Positions 1 through 8,803 of a DNA stretch of 64,000 bases are shown here, one piece after another. The notes beneath the pieces are model-generated. The model saw only the letters and a program-made list of their open reading frames with translations. It ran no database searches and had not been told where the DNA came from. The DNA is from Lentzea pudingi. GTDB taxonomy: Bacteria > Actinomycetota > Actinomycetes > Mycobacteriales > Pseudonocardiaceae. The position numbers and the translations under genes were made by a program. Each line of letters starts with the position of its first letter. Position 1 is the stretch's first letter. The stretch lies in contig NZ_BMNC01000002.1 of assembly GCF_014646255.1 (NCBI RefSeq), forward strand, positions 62,001-126,000, in the 5' to 3' direction.

Positions 1-1
1 G

Positions 2-586
2 CGCGACTTCCGGCCGCAGCCCGCGTTGATCGACCCGCTGGAACTGCCCACCGCCCCGCTGCCCCTGCCCCGCCCGCACGACCGCCTGCAGAAGCTGTTC
101 CAGGCACGCCGGAGCACCCGCGAGTTCTCGGACGAACCGCTGACGGACCGGCAACTGGGCACGGTGCTGAGCGCCCTGTCCGACAACAGCTATCCGTCAG
201 CGGGCGGGCTCAACCCGTTGCGCTGCTACGTGTTCGCGCGCGGCCGTGCCCTCCGCTACGACATCCGCCGTCACGCGGTGCAGGACATCGGCCCGGCACC
301 GGCGGACCTCGCGGAGATCCTCGGCACGCCGGACGCTCCACCGCTGACGATCGTGCTGGTGTTGACGGACAAGGACTCGTTCGAGAAGTACGGCGAACGC
401 GCGGGCCGCTTCGGCCTGATCGAAGCGGGAGCCGCCGCGCAGAACGTCTGCCTCCGTTTGGCGGAGCAGAAGCTCGGCGGGTACCTGCTCGGCGGAGTAG
501 CGGACAACGAAATGCTCCACTGCCTGGGGCTGCCGCGTGAACTCCGCGTGGCCACGGCGATCGCGTGCGGCCACATGATCACGTGA
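2..586 (+). CDS. SagB-type nitroreductase domain protein, 5' end outside window
   Basis: The reading frame is open from base 2, so the N-terminus lies upstream of the window; a TTG at 26 is in frame but need not be the start. The visible 194 codons carry the FMN-dependent nitroreductase fold of SagB-type dehydrogenases: an RRSTREF segment near the start, then SAGGLNPLRCYVF (flavin contact region), an AGAAAQNVCLRLA helix and a LGGYLLGG loop. SagB relatives oxidise azolines in peptide natural products, but many homologues stand alone. No precursor peptide or YcaO gene is visible here, so the substrate is unknown. Confidence 0.75.
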   Translation, partial: RDFRPQPALIDPLELPTAPLPLPRPHDRLQKLFQARRSTREFSDEPLTDRQLGTVLSALSDNSYPSAGGLNPLRCYVFARGRALRYDIRRHAVQDIGPAPADLAEILGTPDAPPLTIVLVLTDKDSFEKYGERAGRFGLIEAGAAAQNVCLRLAEQKLGGYLLGGVADNEMLHCLGLPRELRVATAIACGHMIT

Positions 587-670
587 CGTTCATCAGATCG
601 TGTCTACCGAGGACAGTCGATCACCCGCTACAACTGGGCGAGACCCTGATCACACCCCGAGGAGCTCGCC

Positions 671-1138
671 ATGTCGAAGACCCTGCGCTCGGCATTCGTG
701 GGTGCCGCCGCCTCGATCGCCCTGATCTTCACGGGCGCCCCGGCTCACGCCGTGGACATCGTCGCGGTCACCGACGACTACCTCTACTCGAAGACCGTCG
801 GCCAGTTCACGACACTGCGCGCACAACAGCCCTACGCGGGCCAGCTCGACTGGTCGTCCGACGGCTGTTCGTACTCGCCGGACAACCCCTTCGGCTTCAA
901 GTTCCTGCCGACCTGCCACCGGCACGACTTCGGCTACCGCAACTACAAGCGGCAGGGCCGGTGGAACGAGACGAACCGCCTGCGCATCGACGACAACTTC
1001 AAGTCCGACATGTACAAGCAGTGCGGCTCGAACTGGGCCTGCAAGCGCACCGCCGACCTGTACTACGCGGCCGTGCGCGAGTTCGGCAACACCGCGAGCT
1101 CCACGGCCACCAGCATCCAGAACGCCGGCCTGAAGTAG
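671..1138 (+). CDS. secreted prokaryotic phospholipase A2
   Basis: A 155-residue exported protein. Residues 1-27 form a signal peptide ending AHA. The mature part matches the small actinobacterial phospholipase A2 family (type S. violaceoruber enzyme): LDWSSDGCS around residue 60 supplies the calcium ligand aspartate, and CHRHDFGYRN at 82-91 holds the catalytic His85-Asp86 pair. Four cysteines (66, 82, 118, 124) fit two disulfides. The expected reaction is sn-2 acyl hydrolysis of phospholipids outside the cell. A GAGGAG ribosome binding site lies 6 bases before the ATG. A strong hairpin repeat follows 39 bases after the stop. Confidence 0.9.
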   Translation: MSKTLRSAFVGAAASIALIFTGAPAHAVDIVAVTDDYLYSKTVGQFTTLRAQQPYAGQLDWSSDGCSYSPDNPFGFKFLPTCHRHDFGYRNYKRQGRWNETNRLRIDDNFKSDMYKQCGSNWACKRTADLYYAAVREFGNTASSTATSIQNAGLK

Positions 1139-1177
1139 GTCTTCCGCCGACGGCCGAGAACTGTCGGACCTCCCGAG

Positions 1178-1225
1178 TACGTTGAAACGCAGGGGTTCCC
1201 GATCAAGGGGGACCCCTGCGTCAGC
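1178..1225 (+). repeat. 48-bp dispersed hairpin element, copy 1
   Basis: The arms 1187-1196 and 1212-1221 are perfect inverted repeats of 10 bases (ACGCAGGGGT / ACCCCTGCGT); inner C and G runs can extend the stem to about 14 pairs. A second copy lies at 30233-30280 in the opposite orientation, 44 of 48 bases identical, including flanks and loop. Both copies follow the 3' end of a gene on their own strand, so a terminator role is likely. This copy also ends just before the ribosome binding site of the next gene. Confidence 0.8.
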
Positions 1226-1239
1226 TTGGGGGAGCGGTC

Positions 1240-1998
1240 ATGAACACGAACACGAACGACGACGCCTGGGCGAGGCCTTCGGTGCGCCTGCACCCGCGGC
1301 CCGGCACCCCGGCCATCACCGACAGCCACATCGGCGGCCCCGTGCTCTGGCCGCGGGACGAGCCGTGGCCGCACTGCGACGGAACCACCCACACGGACCA
1401 GGGCTTCGACACGGGTGACACGCGCGGCGTGCGCAACGCCTTCACCGCCGCGGTGCAGCTCTACCGCAGGGACTACCCGGAGTTGCCGTTCCCGGACGGC
1501 ACGGACCTGTTCCAGCTCCTGATCTGCCCGTTGTTCCACGAACCGGACGTCAACACGTTCTGGCCGGACGTCCGCCTGGTGTGGCGCGACTCCACGACGG
1601 TGACGGAGGTACTCGCCGCTCCGCCGACGCCCGCGGCGTTCGAGCCGATGCACCTCGCACGGCCGTGCGTGCTCAGTCCGTGCCGGCGCGTCGAACACCC
1701 CACCGTGCACGAAGCCCCGGAGGGCGCCTCCCGGAGCGACTGGTCCGAGGTCGCGGTGTCGACCAAGATCGGTGGCTGGGCGTTCTGGTACGCGAGCGGG
1801 CCCGGCGACATGGAGTGCCCGGAGTGCGGGGCCTACCGCGAGCTGCTGCTGGCGTTGCACACGTACGAACGCGCCGAGCCCGAGTTCTGCTTCGAACCCG
1901 AGGCCAGGCCGGTGGGCTGGGACTTCAACGACGGAGCGCTGAACGTCTGGGTGTGCCCCGAGAACGTCCACCACCCCGTCAAGGTGATGTCCGAGTAG
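1240..1998 (+). CDS. DUF1963-like protein of unknown function
   Basis: A 252-residue soluble protein without signal peptide or membrane segment. The N-terminal text DSHIGGPVLWP followed by EPWPHC resembles the opening of DUF1963 (YwqG-like) proteins, and a second IGGWAFWY segment lies near residue 175. A CPECG pair sits near residue 190. No catalytic function is known for the family. A GGGGGAG ribosome binding site precedes the ATG. Its TAG stop abuts the ftsK stop on the other strand with no base between them. The assignment to DUF1963 is from motif resemblance only. Confidence 0.6.
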   Translation: MNTNTNDDAWARPSVRLHPRPGTPAITDSHIGGPVLWPRDEPWPHCDGTTHTDQGFDTGDTRGVRNAFTAAVQLYRRDYPELPFPDGTDLFQLLICPLFHEPDVNTFWPDVRLVWRDSTTVTEVLAAPPTPAAFEPMHLARPCVLSPCRRVEHPTVHEAPEGASRSDWSEVAVSTKIGGWAFWYASGPGDMECPECGAYRELLLALHTYERAEPEFCFEPEARPVGWDFNDGALNVWVCPENVHHPVKVMSE

Positions 1999-4377
1999 TC
2001 ACTCGTCGTCGGCGGGGCCGCCCCCACGCATCAGGTAGACCACGTTCTCGAGCTCGTCCGGCTTGATCAGCACCTCTCGTGCCTTCGAGCCCTCGGAAGG
2101 CCCGACGACGCCGCGGGTCTCCAGCAGGTCCATGAGGCGCCCTGCCTTCGCGAACCCGACGCGCAGCTTGCGCTGCAGCATCGACGTCGAGCCGAACTGC
2201 GACGTCACGATCAGCTCGGTCGCCTGCACGAGCAGTTCCAGGTCGTCGCCGATGTCGGCGTCGATCTCCTTCTTCTCGCCGGCCTTCTGCGCCGTGACGC
2301 CGTCGGTGTACTCCGGCTGCGCCTGGTTCTTGGTGAACTCGACGATCGACGAGATCTCCTCGTCGCCCACGAACGCGCCCTGGATGCGCACCGGCTTCGA
2401 GGCGCCCATCGGCAGGTACAGGGCGTCGCCCATGCCGATCAGCTTCTCGGCGCCGGGCTGATCCAGGATGACGCGCGAGTCGGTCAGCGACGAGGTCGCG
2501 AACGCCAGGCGGGACGGCACGTTGGTCTTGATCAGGCCGGTGACGACGTCGACGGACGGGCGCTGCGTCGCCAGCACCAGGTGGATGCCTGCCGCACGGG
2601 CCTTCTGCGTGATGCGGACGATCGCGTCCTCCACGTCACGGGGCGCCGTCATCATCAGGTCGGCGAGCTCGTCGACGATCGCCATGATGTACGGGTACGG
2701 CCGGTAGACGCGCTCGGAACCGGGCGGCGCGGTGATCTCGCCGGACTTCACCTTGCGGTTGAAGTCGTCGACGTGACGCACCCGGTTGACCTGCATGTCC
2801 TGGTAGCGCTGCTCCATCTCCTCGACGAGCCACGCAAGGGCCGCCGCGGCCTTCTTCGGCTGCGTGATGATCGGCGTGATCAGGTGCGGGATGCCCTCGT
2901 ACGGCGTCAGCTCGACCATCTTCGGGTCGATCAGGATCATCCGGACCTCGTCGGGCGTCGCGCGCGCGAGCAACGAGACCAGCATCGAGTTGACGAACGA
3001 CGACTTGCCGGAACCCGTGGAGCCCGCGACCAGGAGGTGGGGCATCTTCGTCAGGTTCGCGGTGACCATGTGGCCCTCGATGTCCTTGCCGAGGCCGATC
3101 ACCATCGGGTGCGTGTCCTTGACCGTGGACGGCGCGCGCAGCACGTCGCCCAGCCGCACCATCTCGCGGTCGCTGTTGGGGACCTCGATGCCGACCGCCG
3201 ACTTGCCCGGGATCGGGGCCAGCAGCCGGACGTTGTCCGTCGCCACGGCGTACGCGATGTTCTTCGTCAGCGCGGTGATCTTCTCGACCTTCACGCCGGG
3301 GCCGAGCTCGACCTCGTAGCGCGTGACCGTCGGGCCGCGGGTGAACCCGGTGACCTGGGCGTCGATCGAGAACTGGTCCAGCACACCGGAGATCGCCTCG
3401 ATCATGAGGTCGTTCGCCTTGCTACGGGTCTTCGGCGCGTCGCCGTCCTTCAGCACGTCCGGCGGCGGCAGCTGGTACTCGCCCTCGACCGCGCGCACGG
3501 CCATCGCCGGTGCGGCGGCGGCCTTCTTCTCCCTCGCAGGCTTCGCGGGCGGGGGCTCCGCGGGCTCCTCCAGCGGGAGCTCGGCCTGCTCCTCCTCGAC
3601 CGGCTCCACGGCCTGACGGCGGCGGGACGGACGGCGCAGGCGCACCGGTTTCGGTTCCTCTGCGAGCTCTTCCTCGTCGGAGGGTGCCGCGTCCTTCGGC
3701 GTGCCGGGGTGCAGCAACGAACGAATGCGTTCGGGCGCCTGGCGAATCGGCGTGTGCGTCACGACGAGCAGGCCGTAGGAGAAGATCAGCAACAGCAACG
3801 GACCGGCGACCCACGGCGTGAGGCCCTGCGCCAGGAACCCGCCGGCCAGGTAGCCGAGGGCTCCCCCGGCGCTGCGGCGTTCGAGCGGGTCCATCGGCAG
3901 GCCGCGGATGAGGTGGAACATGCCGAGCACACCGATCATCATCAGCAACGAGCCGATGATCAGCCGCGGCCGCGCGTCGGGCGCCGGGTCGGTGCGCATC
4001 AACGTGACGCCGATGCCGAGCAGCACGACCGGCACGATCACCGCCGGGAACCCGACGGAGCTGCGGACGGCGACGTCGACCCACTGGCCGACCGGTCCGC
4101 CTGCCTGCCACCACACGCCCGCGCCCGTGATGACCGCGAGTGCGATCAGCAACAGCCCGAGGCCGTCACGACGGTGTTCGGGATCGAGGTCCTTGGTACG
4201 GCTGACGGTGCGCACGAGACTGCCGACGCCACGGCCCAACGCACCCCACACGGCGCTGATGGCGCCGCCGCTCCTGCGTGGAGCGGGCTTTCTGGACGCG
4301 GTCGATCGCGCCCGCGGCTTGGCTGGTGCTTTGCCGCGTGACGTGGTCTTTCTCGAAGTCCCTGTGCGCCCGGCCAT
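1999..4377 (-). CDS. ftsK: DNA translocase FtsK/SpoIIIE
   Basis: A 792-residue septal DNA pump that moves chromosome termini during division. A basic N-terminal tail is followed by four membrane segments between about residues 70 and 210, a charged linker to about 310, then the RecA-like motor. The Walker A motif GSTGSGKSS is near residue 450 and Walker B IMAIVDELADLMM is near 570. The C-terminal gamma winged helix (SQFGSTSMLQRKLRVGFAKA) reads KOPS-type polarity sites. The linker is short for the family. A TAGGTT -10 box lies 6 bases before the ATG and no Shine-Dalgarno is seen, so the mRNA is probably leaderless. rnj, its usual near neighbour, is 10 kb away. Confidence 0.96.
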   Translation of the reverse strand: MAGRTGTSRKTTSRGKAPAKPRARSTASRKPAPRRSGGAISAVWGALGRGVGSLVRTVSRTKDLDPEHRRDGLGLLLIALAVITGAGVWWQAGGPVGQWVDVAVRSSVGFPAVIVPVVLLGIGVTLMRTDPAPDARPRLIIGSLLMMIGVLGMFHLIRGLPMDPLERRSAGGALGYLAGGFLAQGLTPWVAGPLLLLIFSYGLLVVTHTPIRQAPERIRSLLHPGTPKDAAPSDEEELAEEPKPVRLRRPSRRRQAVEPVEEEQAELPLEEPAEPPPAKPAREKKAAAAPAMAVRAVEGEYQLPPPDVLKDGDAPKTRSKANDLMIEAISGVLDQFSIDAQVTGFTRGPTVTRYEVELGPGVKVEKITALTKNIAYAVATDNVRLLAPIPGKSAVGIEVPNSDREMVRLGDVLRAPSTVKDTHPMVIGLGKDIEGHMVTANLTKMPHLLVAGSTGSGKSSFVNSMLVSLLARATPDEVRMILIDPKMVELTPYEGIPHLITPIITQPKKAAAALAWLVEEMEQRYQDMQVNRVRHVDDFNRKVKSGEITAPPGSERVYRPYPYIMAIVDELADLMMTAPRDVEDAIVRITQKARAAGIHLVLATQRPSVDVVTGLIKTNVPSRLAFATSSLTDSRVILDQPGAEKLIGMGDALYLPMGASKPVRIQGAFVGDEEISSIVEFTKNQAQPEYTDGVTAQKAGEKKEIDADIGDDLELLVQATELIVTSQFGSTSMLQRKLRVGFAKAGRLMDLLETRGVVGPSEGSKAREVLIKPDELENVVYLMRGGGPADDE

Positions 4378-4383
4378 GTCTAT

Positions 4384-4389
4384 AACCTA
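4384..4389 (-). promoter_or_regulatory. ftsK -10 element, leaderless start
   Basis: TAGGTT reads toward ftsK with a 6-base gap to the ATG at 4377. The spacing fits initiation at or next to the A of the start codon. Confidence 0.6.
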
Positions 4390-4482
4390 GTCCCTTGCGT
4401 CTCACCAGCCACGCTTGCAACCGGGACGCGTGCGAATCCTCATGGTTCACCGGATCGGGCACTGTGTCGTTCCGACACGCCG

Positions 4483-4488
4483 TACGCT
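4483..4488 (+). promoter_or_regulatory. -10 element of acyltransferase gene
   Basis: TACGCT is followed by 7 bases and then the GTG at 4496. No Shine-Dalgarno lies between, which selects this GTG over upstream in-frame starts. Confidence 0.6.
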
Positions 4489-4495
4489 GCCCCGC

Positions 4496-5269
4496 GTGTC
4501 CACACCGCTCTTCTGGCGCGTGCTCATGGTGGTCGACCGTGGCCTGATCGCGCTGACCGGCAAGCTCGAGGTATCGGGTGACATCCCGCCGGAGCTGCTC
4601 GGCAAGCCGTTGCTGCTCGCCTCGAACCACATCGGCAACCTCGACCCGATGGTGCTGATCGCGGCCTGCCGCAAGATCGGCGTCAACCCGCGCTTCATGC
4701 TCGCGGGCGGCCTGCTCGACGCCCCGGTCATGGGACCGGCGCTGAAGGCGTGCGGTCACCTGCGCGTCGACCGGCGGTCGGCGAACGTCGGCGAGGCGAT
4801 GCACCGGGCCGTCGAGGCGTTGAGCAAGGGCGGCGACCCGATCGCCGTCTACCCCGAGGGCAAGATCAGCCTGGACCCCGGCCTGTGGCCGGAGCGCGGC
4901 AAGACCGGCGTCGCCCGCATGGCGCTGGGCGGCGGCATCCCGGTGGTCCCGATCAGCCAGTGGGGCGCGCACGAGGCGGTGTACTGGGGCAACCTGCACG
5001 TCTCCGGCTGGAGGGACGCCCTGCCCTACTTGACGTCGTGGCTGCGCGCGGTGCGCAAGCGGCCGACGTTCAAGGTCCACTTCGGCAAGCCGGTCGAGCT
5101 GTCCGACCTGAAGGCCGAGACCATGGGCGACGCCCGCCGCGCCCACGAGCGGATCATGGTCGCGATCACCGAGGGCCTGGTGCCGTTACGTCTCGACGAG
5201 CCGGACCTGCCGCGCTTCCACGACCCGACGCGCCCGACGACCGGCGTCTCCCCCTGGCGGCCCGCCTGA
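4496..5269 (+). CDS. PlsC-type 1-acylglycerol-3-phosphate acyltransferase
   Basis: A 257-residue member of the LPLAT family that transfers an acyl chain to lysophosphatidic acid or a related acceptor at the membrane. SNHIGNLDP holds the catalytic HX4D box, and YPEGKISLDPG is the substrate-binding PEG block. The GTG at 4496 was chosen because a TACGCT -10 box lies 7 bases upstream; an open frame continues to 4415 but has no initiation signal. The last 104 bases overlap the convergent membrane-protein gene. Relatives also include mycobacterial-type lipid acyltransferases, so the exact acceptor is open. Confidence 0.85.
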   Translation: MSTPLFWRVLMVVDRGLIALTGKLEVSGDIPPELLGKPLLLASNHIGNLDPMVLIAACRKIGVNPRFMLAGGLLDAPVMGPALKACGHLRVDRRSANVGEAMHRAVEALSKGGDPIAVYPEGKISLDPGLWPERGKTGVARMALGGGIPVVPISQWGAHEAVYWGNLHVSGWRDALPYLTSWLRAVRKRPTFKVHFGKPVELSDLKAETMGDARRAHERIMVAITEGLVPLRLDEPDLPRFHDPTRPTTGVSPWRPA

Positions 5270-5846
5270 TCGAGTAGCCGATCACGGTGATCAGCATGAG
5301 CATCGGCATCGGGTTGCCCTGCCACAGGCTGATCGCGAAGTCGATCACCGGGATCACCAGCGCCGCGATGAACGTGACCGTGCTCGCCGTGGGCAGTTTG
5401 ACCTTCGGGTCCGCCCACGGCGTGCGCCGCCACGGCTTCGCGACGCTGAGCCACGCCTGGAACGCGATCGCGCTGATCATGAGCGCGGTCCCCACGGGCA
5501 TCCACACGTTCACGTGCCCGTTCACGGCCGCCTGCAGGTTGTCGCTCAGGATGAAGATGCCGATGTAGAGCTGGACGATCGTGATCACGAACTTCGCGAG
5601 CACCCACCAGTGCCGGAAGTAGCCCCACGGCGTCGTGGCGCTGAGCATGAAGCCGGTGAACGCACTGGTGTTGGCCATGATCGCGAGCACGCTGTGGTCG
5701 AGGTAGCGCGCCATCTCGAACGCGGTGCGGTCGCCCGACCTCATGCCGTACAGCACCAGGGCCAGCAGGGCCACCGCCTGGCTGAGCCATCCGACGGACG
5801 TCACGACGTGCAGCCACACCAACAGGGTCCGAGCGCGCTTCTGCAT
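5166..5846 (-). CDS. integral membrane protein, DUF2269-like
   Basis: A 226-residue protein with about five hydrophobic segments (residues 8-33, 54-72, 80-98, 115-135, 155-185). The opening LLVWLHVVTSVGWLSQAV is typical of small actinobacterial membrane proteins of the DUF2269 kind. The C-terminal 35 residues are basic and low in complexity, and are encoded antisense to the end of the acyltransferase gene; they may be a recent extension. No catalytic residues are recognised and no function can be stated. Confidence 0.7.
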   Translation of the reverse strand: MQKRARTLLVWLHVVTSVGWLSQAVALLALVLYGMRSGDRTAFEMARYLDHSVLAIMANTSAFTGFMLSATTPWGYFRHWWVLAKFVITIVQLYIGIFILSDNLQAAVNGHVNVWMPVGTALMISAIAFQAWLSVAKPWRRTPWADPKVKLPTASTVTFIAALVIPVIDFAISLWQGNPMPMLMLITVIGYSIRRAARGRRRSSGASGRGSAAGPARRDVTAPGPR

Positions 5847-5894
5847 GACATGTAGCTTGCCTACGCATCAGCGCGGGCACATCAGGGATCGCCC

Positions 5895-8699
5895 CTAGGA
5901 GAGGTCGTGGAGCCTTGCGCGGATCTCCGGCATCAACGGGTGGTCGTAGTCCTCGTAGATCGTCAACGCTTCCAGCAGGTACGTGCGCGCCACGTCGGGC
6001 TGCCCGGCGCTCGTCTCCCCCAGGCCGTGCAGCGCCTCCGCGAGACTCTTGCGGTCACCGAGCTCCCGCAGGAACTCGATCGCGTGCCGGAACGACTCAC
6101 GCGCCTCGACCTTGCTGCCCAGCTTCGACTGCGCCCAGCCGATGCTGACCAGCGCCATCGCCTTGCCGTGCACGGCGTCGTGCGAGTCCATCAGCTCGAA
6201 GGCCGTGCGCGCGGACGCCAGTGACGCGTCGAACTGGCCCGCCGAACGCAGGATGTCGCTCAGGAACAGCCTCGTGCCGCCCTCGCCGAACCACGAGCCG
6301 ACCTCGGCGTGCCCGCGCAGCGCCTGACCGAACCTGTCGACGGCGAGGTCGAACTGGCGAAGGCCGCCGTACGCCATGCCCAGGCCCGTGAGGCTCCACG
6401 CGGCGCCGGCGAGATCACCGATCTCGCGGCGGATGGCGAGCGCGCGGTCGAAGAGTTCGAGGGCGTCGGCGAAGCGCTGGCCGCGGAACGCCGACAGGCC
6501 CTGGCCGTGCACCGCCCACGCGCGCGCGATCTGGTTGCCGTCACGGGTCGCGGTGCGCTCGGCGACGCGGTACGTGCGCGTCCACTCGTCCAGCGCGCTC
6601 GACACGATGAAGTAGTTCCACAGCGCCACCGGGATCTGCCACGCCGTCGGCGAGTGGTGCTCCTCGGCGAGCCGCGCCACCGCCAGCAGGTTCGACGATT
6701 CCGTGCGGCACCAGGTGAAGGCCTCGTCGTGCGAGGTGAAGTCCTGAGTGGACAGCGGCGGCAGCAGGAACGCCGGGTGGTCCGGCGGCGCGATGACGGT
6801 GCCGGCGGCGTTCGCGGTGTCGAAGTACCAGCCCAGCAGACGTCCCACGGCCTCGGCGCGGCCCTCCGACGACTCCTCGGTGGAGCTGAGTTCCGTGGCG
6901 TACAGGCGAAGCAGGTCGTGCAACCGGAACCGGCCGCGCGCGACCTCCTCCAGCACGTGCCCTCCCGCGAGCACGTCGAGCAACGTCCGCGCCCGCGACA
7001 CCGGCACGCCCGCGAGCGCCGCCGCGGCGTTCAGGCTGATCTCGGCACCGGGGTGCAGGCCGATCAGCCGGAACATCCTCGCGGCATCGGGTTTCAGGGC
7101 CAGGTACGACCAGGAGAACGCGGCGCGCACGGCCGTGTCCTCGTCGTCGCCGGTGGCCAGCACGTTCAACCTGTCGCGCTCGTCGGCGAGGTCGCTCGCG
7201 AGGTCGGCCAGGGTCAGGTGGGGCCGCGTCACGACGCGTTCGGCCGCGATCCGCACGGCCAGCGGGAGGTGCCCGCACAGTTCGACGAGCTTCGCGGCGG
7301 CGGCGGGTTCGGCGGCGACCCGGTCCGGGCCCACCGCGGACGTCAGCAACGCCAGGCCCTCGTCGCGCGTGAGGATCGACAACGTCACCGAGTGCGCGCC
7401 GTCGCGGGCGACGAGCCCTCCCAGGTGGTTGCGGGACGTCACGAGCACCATCGACGTGGAACGGCCCGGCAGCAGCGGACGGACCTGCTCGGCCAGCCGC
7501 GCGTTGTCGAGCAGCACCAGAACCTTCTTGCCCGCGAGGACACTGCGGTACAGCGCGGACTTCGCCGAAAGGTCCTCCGGGATGCGTTCGGACGGCACGC
7601 CCAGGCTCTGCAGCAGCTGGTGCAACGCGGCGCCGGGCTGCACGGGCGGTGCCGACGCGTCGAACCCGCGCAGGTCGACGTGCAGCTGACCGTCCGGGAA
7701 CCGCGCGGCCACCTGGTGGGCGAACCTCACGGCCAGCGCCGTCTTGCCGACGCCACCGGTGCCCGTGATCGCGACGAGCACCGGCGAGTGGTCGTGCGGG
7801 ACGACCTCGGCGAGCTTCGCCAGTTCCTTCTCACGCCCGGTGAAGTCGCGGGCCTCGTGCGGCAGCTGGACGGGCACGAGCACGGGCGCCGCCGGTTCCG
7901 GCTGCGGGTCGGGCCGGCCGACGAGCAGCTGTTCGTGCAGCCGGCGCAGTTCGGGACCGGGCTCGATGCCGAGCTCCTCGATCAGCAGCCGGCGCAGGTC
8001 CGCGTAGACGGCGAGCGCCTCGGCCTGCCTGCCGGCGCGGTACAGCGCGGACATCAGCAGGCCGTGCAGCCTCTCGCGCAACGGGTGCGCGCTCACCAGC
8101 GTCGTCAGCTCCGCCGCCACGTCGGCCTCGTGGCCGATCGTCAGTCTCAACGCCGCACGCTGCTCCACGGCCGTGAGCCTCAGTTCGGCCAGACGCGCGC
8201 GCTCCACCGCAGCGAACGGCCCCGGCACGCCGTCCAGAGCAATCCCCCGCCACAGCCCCAGCGCCGCGTCGAACGCGGCGACGGCCTTCGCGGGTTCGTC
8301 GCGCAGCCGCCCGGCCTCGTCGAGGTGCGCGCGGAACACCGCGGCGTCGGAACTGCCGGATGGGAGCCTCAGCAAGTATCCAGCGTCCGTGGAGAGCAGA
8401 ACGGAGCTCGGCGCCCGCGAAGCCCTGCCCGGCTCGAACAGCCTGCGCAGCCCGGCGACGTAGGTGTGGATGCCGTTGTCCGCGCTGGCGGGCGGATCAT
8501 CGCCCCACACGGCGTCGATGAGCTCACTGCGCGACACGACGTGGTTGGCGCGCAACGCGAGCACCGCGAGCACAGCCCTCTGCCGCGGGGGACCGAGTGT
8601 GAGCTCCTCGCCGTCCACCGCGGCCGCGAGCGCGCCCAGCAAGCTGACGCGCAACTCGTTCTGCACTCGTATTCTCACTTCGTCGCTGTCCGCGTTCAT
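5895..8699 (-). CDS. AfsR/SARP-family transcriptional regulator with NB-ARC and TPR domains
   Basis: A 934-residue regulator. Residues 15-105 form an OmpR-like winged helix and 110-265 the bacterial transcriptional activation domain. An NB-ARC ATPase follows, with P-loop TGTGGVGKTALA near 312, a VLVLLDNA Walker B region and GHLPLAVRIAA. The last 350 residues are TPR repeats (ALHGLGE, AWAVHGQGLSAF). Such proteins activate secondary metabolism or development when ATP is bound. No biosynthetic cluster is adjacent, so the target is unknown. TAGGTT lies 5 bases before the ATG. It is divergent from the methyltransferase gene. Confidence 0.92.
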   Translation of the reverse strand: MNADSDEVRIRVQNELRVSLLGALAAAVDGEELTLGPPRQRAVLAVLALRANHVVSRSELIDAVWGDDPPASADNGIHTYVAGLRRLFEPGRASRAPSSVLLSTDAGYLLRLPSGSSDAAVFRAHLDEAGRLRDEPAKAVAAFDAALGLWRGIALDGVPGPFAAVERARLAELRLTAVEQRAALRLTIGHEADVAAELTTLVSAHPLRERLHGLLMSALYRAGRQAEALAVYADLRRLLIEELGIEPGPELRRLHEQLLVGRPDPQPEPAAPVLVPVQLPHEARDFTGREKELAKLAEVVPHDHSPVLVAITGTGGVGKTALAVRFAHQVAARFPDGQLHVDLRGFDASAPPVQPGAALHQLLQSLGVPSERIPEDLSAKSALYRSVLAGKKVLVLLDNARLAEQVRPLLPGRSTSMVLVTSRNHLGGLVARDGAHSVTLSILTRDEGLALLTSAVGPDRVAAEPAAAAKLVELCGHLPLAVRIAAERVVTRPHLTLADLASDLADERDRLNVLATGDDEDTAVRAAFSWSYLALKPDAARMFRLIGLHPGAEISLNAAAALAGVPVSRARTLLDVLAGGHVLEEVARGRFRLHDLLRLYATELSSTEESSEGRAEAVGRLLGWYFDTANAAGTVIAPPDHPAFLLPPLSTQDFTSHDEAFTWCRTESSNLLAVARLAEEHHSPTAWQIPVALWNYFIVSSALDEWTRTYRVAERTATRDGNQIARAWAVHGQGLSAFRGQRFADALELFDRALAIRREIGDLAGAAWSLTGLGMAYGGLRQFDLAVDRFGQALRGHAEVGSWFGEGGTRLFLSDILRSAGQFDASLASARTAFELMDSHDAVHGKAMALVSIGWAQSKLGSKVEARESFRHAIEFLRELGDRKSLAEALHGLGETSAGQPDVARTYLLEALTIYEDYDHPLMPEIRARLHDLS

Positions 8700-8704
8700 T
8701 TAGC

Positions 8705-8710
8705 AACCTA
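8705..8710 (-). promoter_or_regulatory. -10 element of the AfsR-type gene
   Basis: TAGGTT lies 5 bases before the ATG at 8699, slightly closer than the usual 6-8. No Shine-Dalgarno is present. Confidence 0.4.
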
Positions 8711-8803
8711 CCGTCAGTTTTCGTCCAGAAGCCATCCAGACGGCGTGCAGAGAGCTTCTCCACACTTCACTCAGGTGGATTGGGTCGAAATGAGGGGCGG
8801 GGT

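Noticed and set aside
2581..4341. Long plus-strand open frame of 586 codons antisense to ftsK
   Set aside because: A GC-rich shadow: Arg/Asp/His/Val-rich, no domains, no initiation signal, while the minus strand encodes a complete FtsK.
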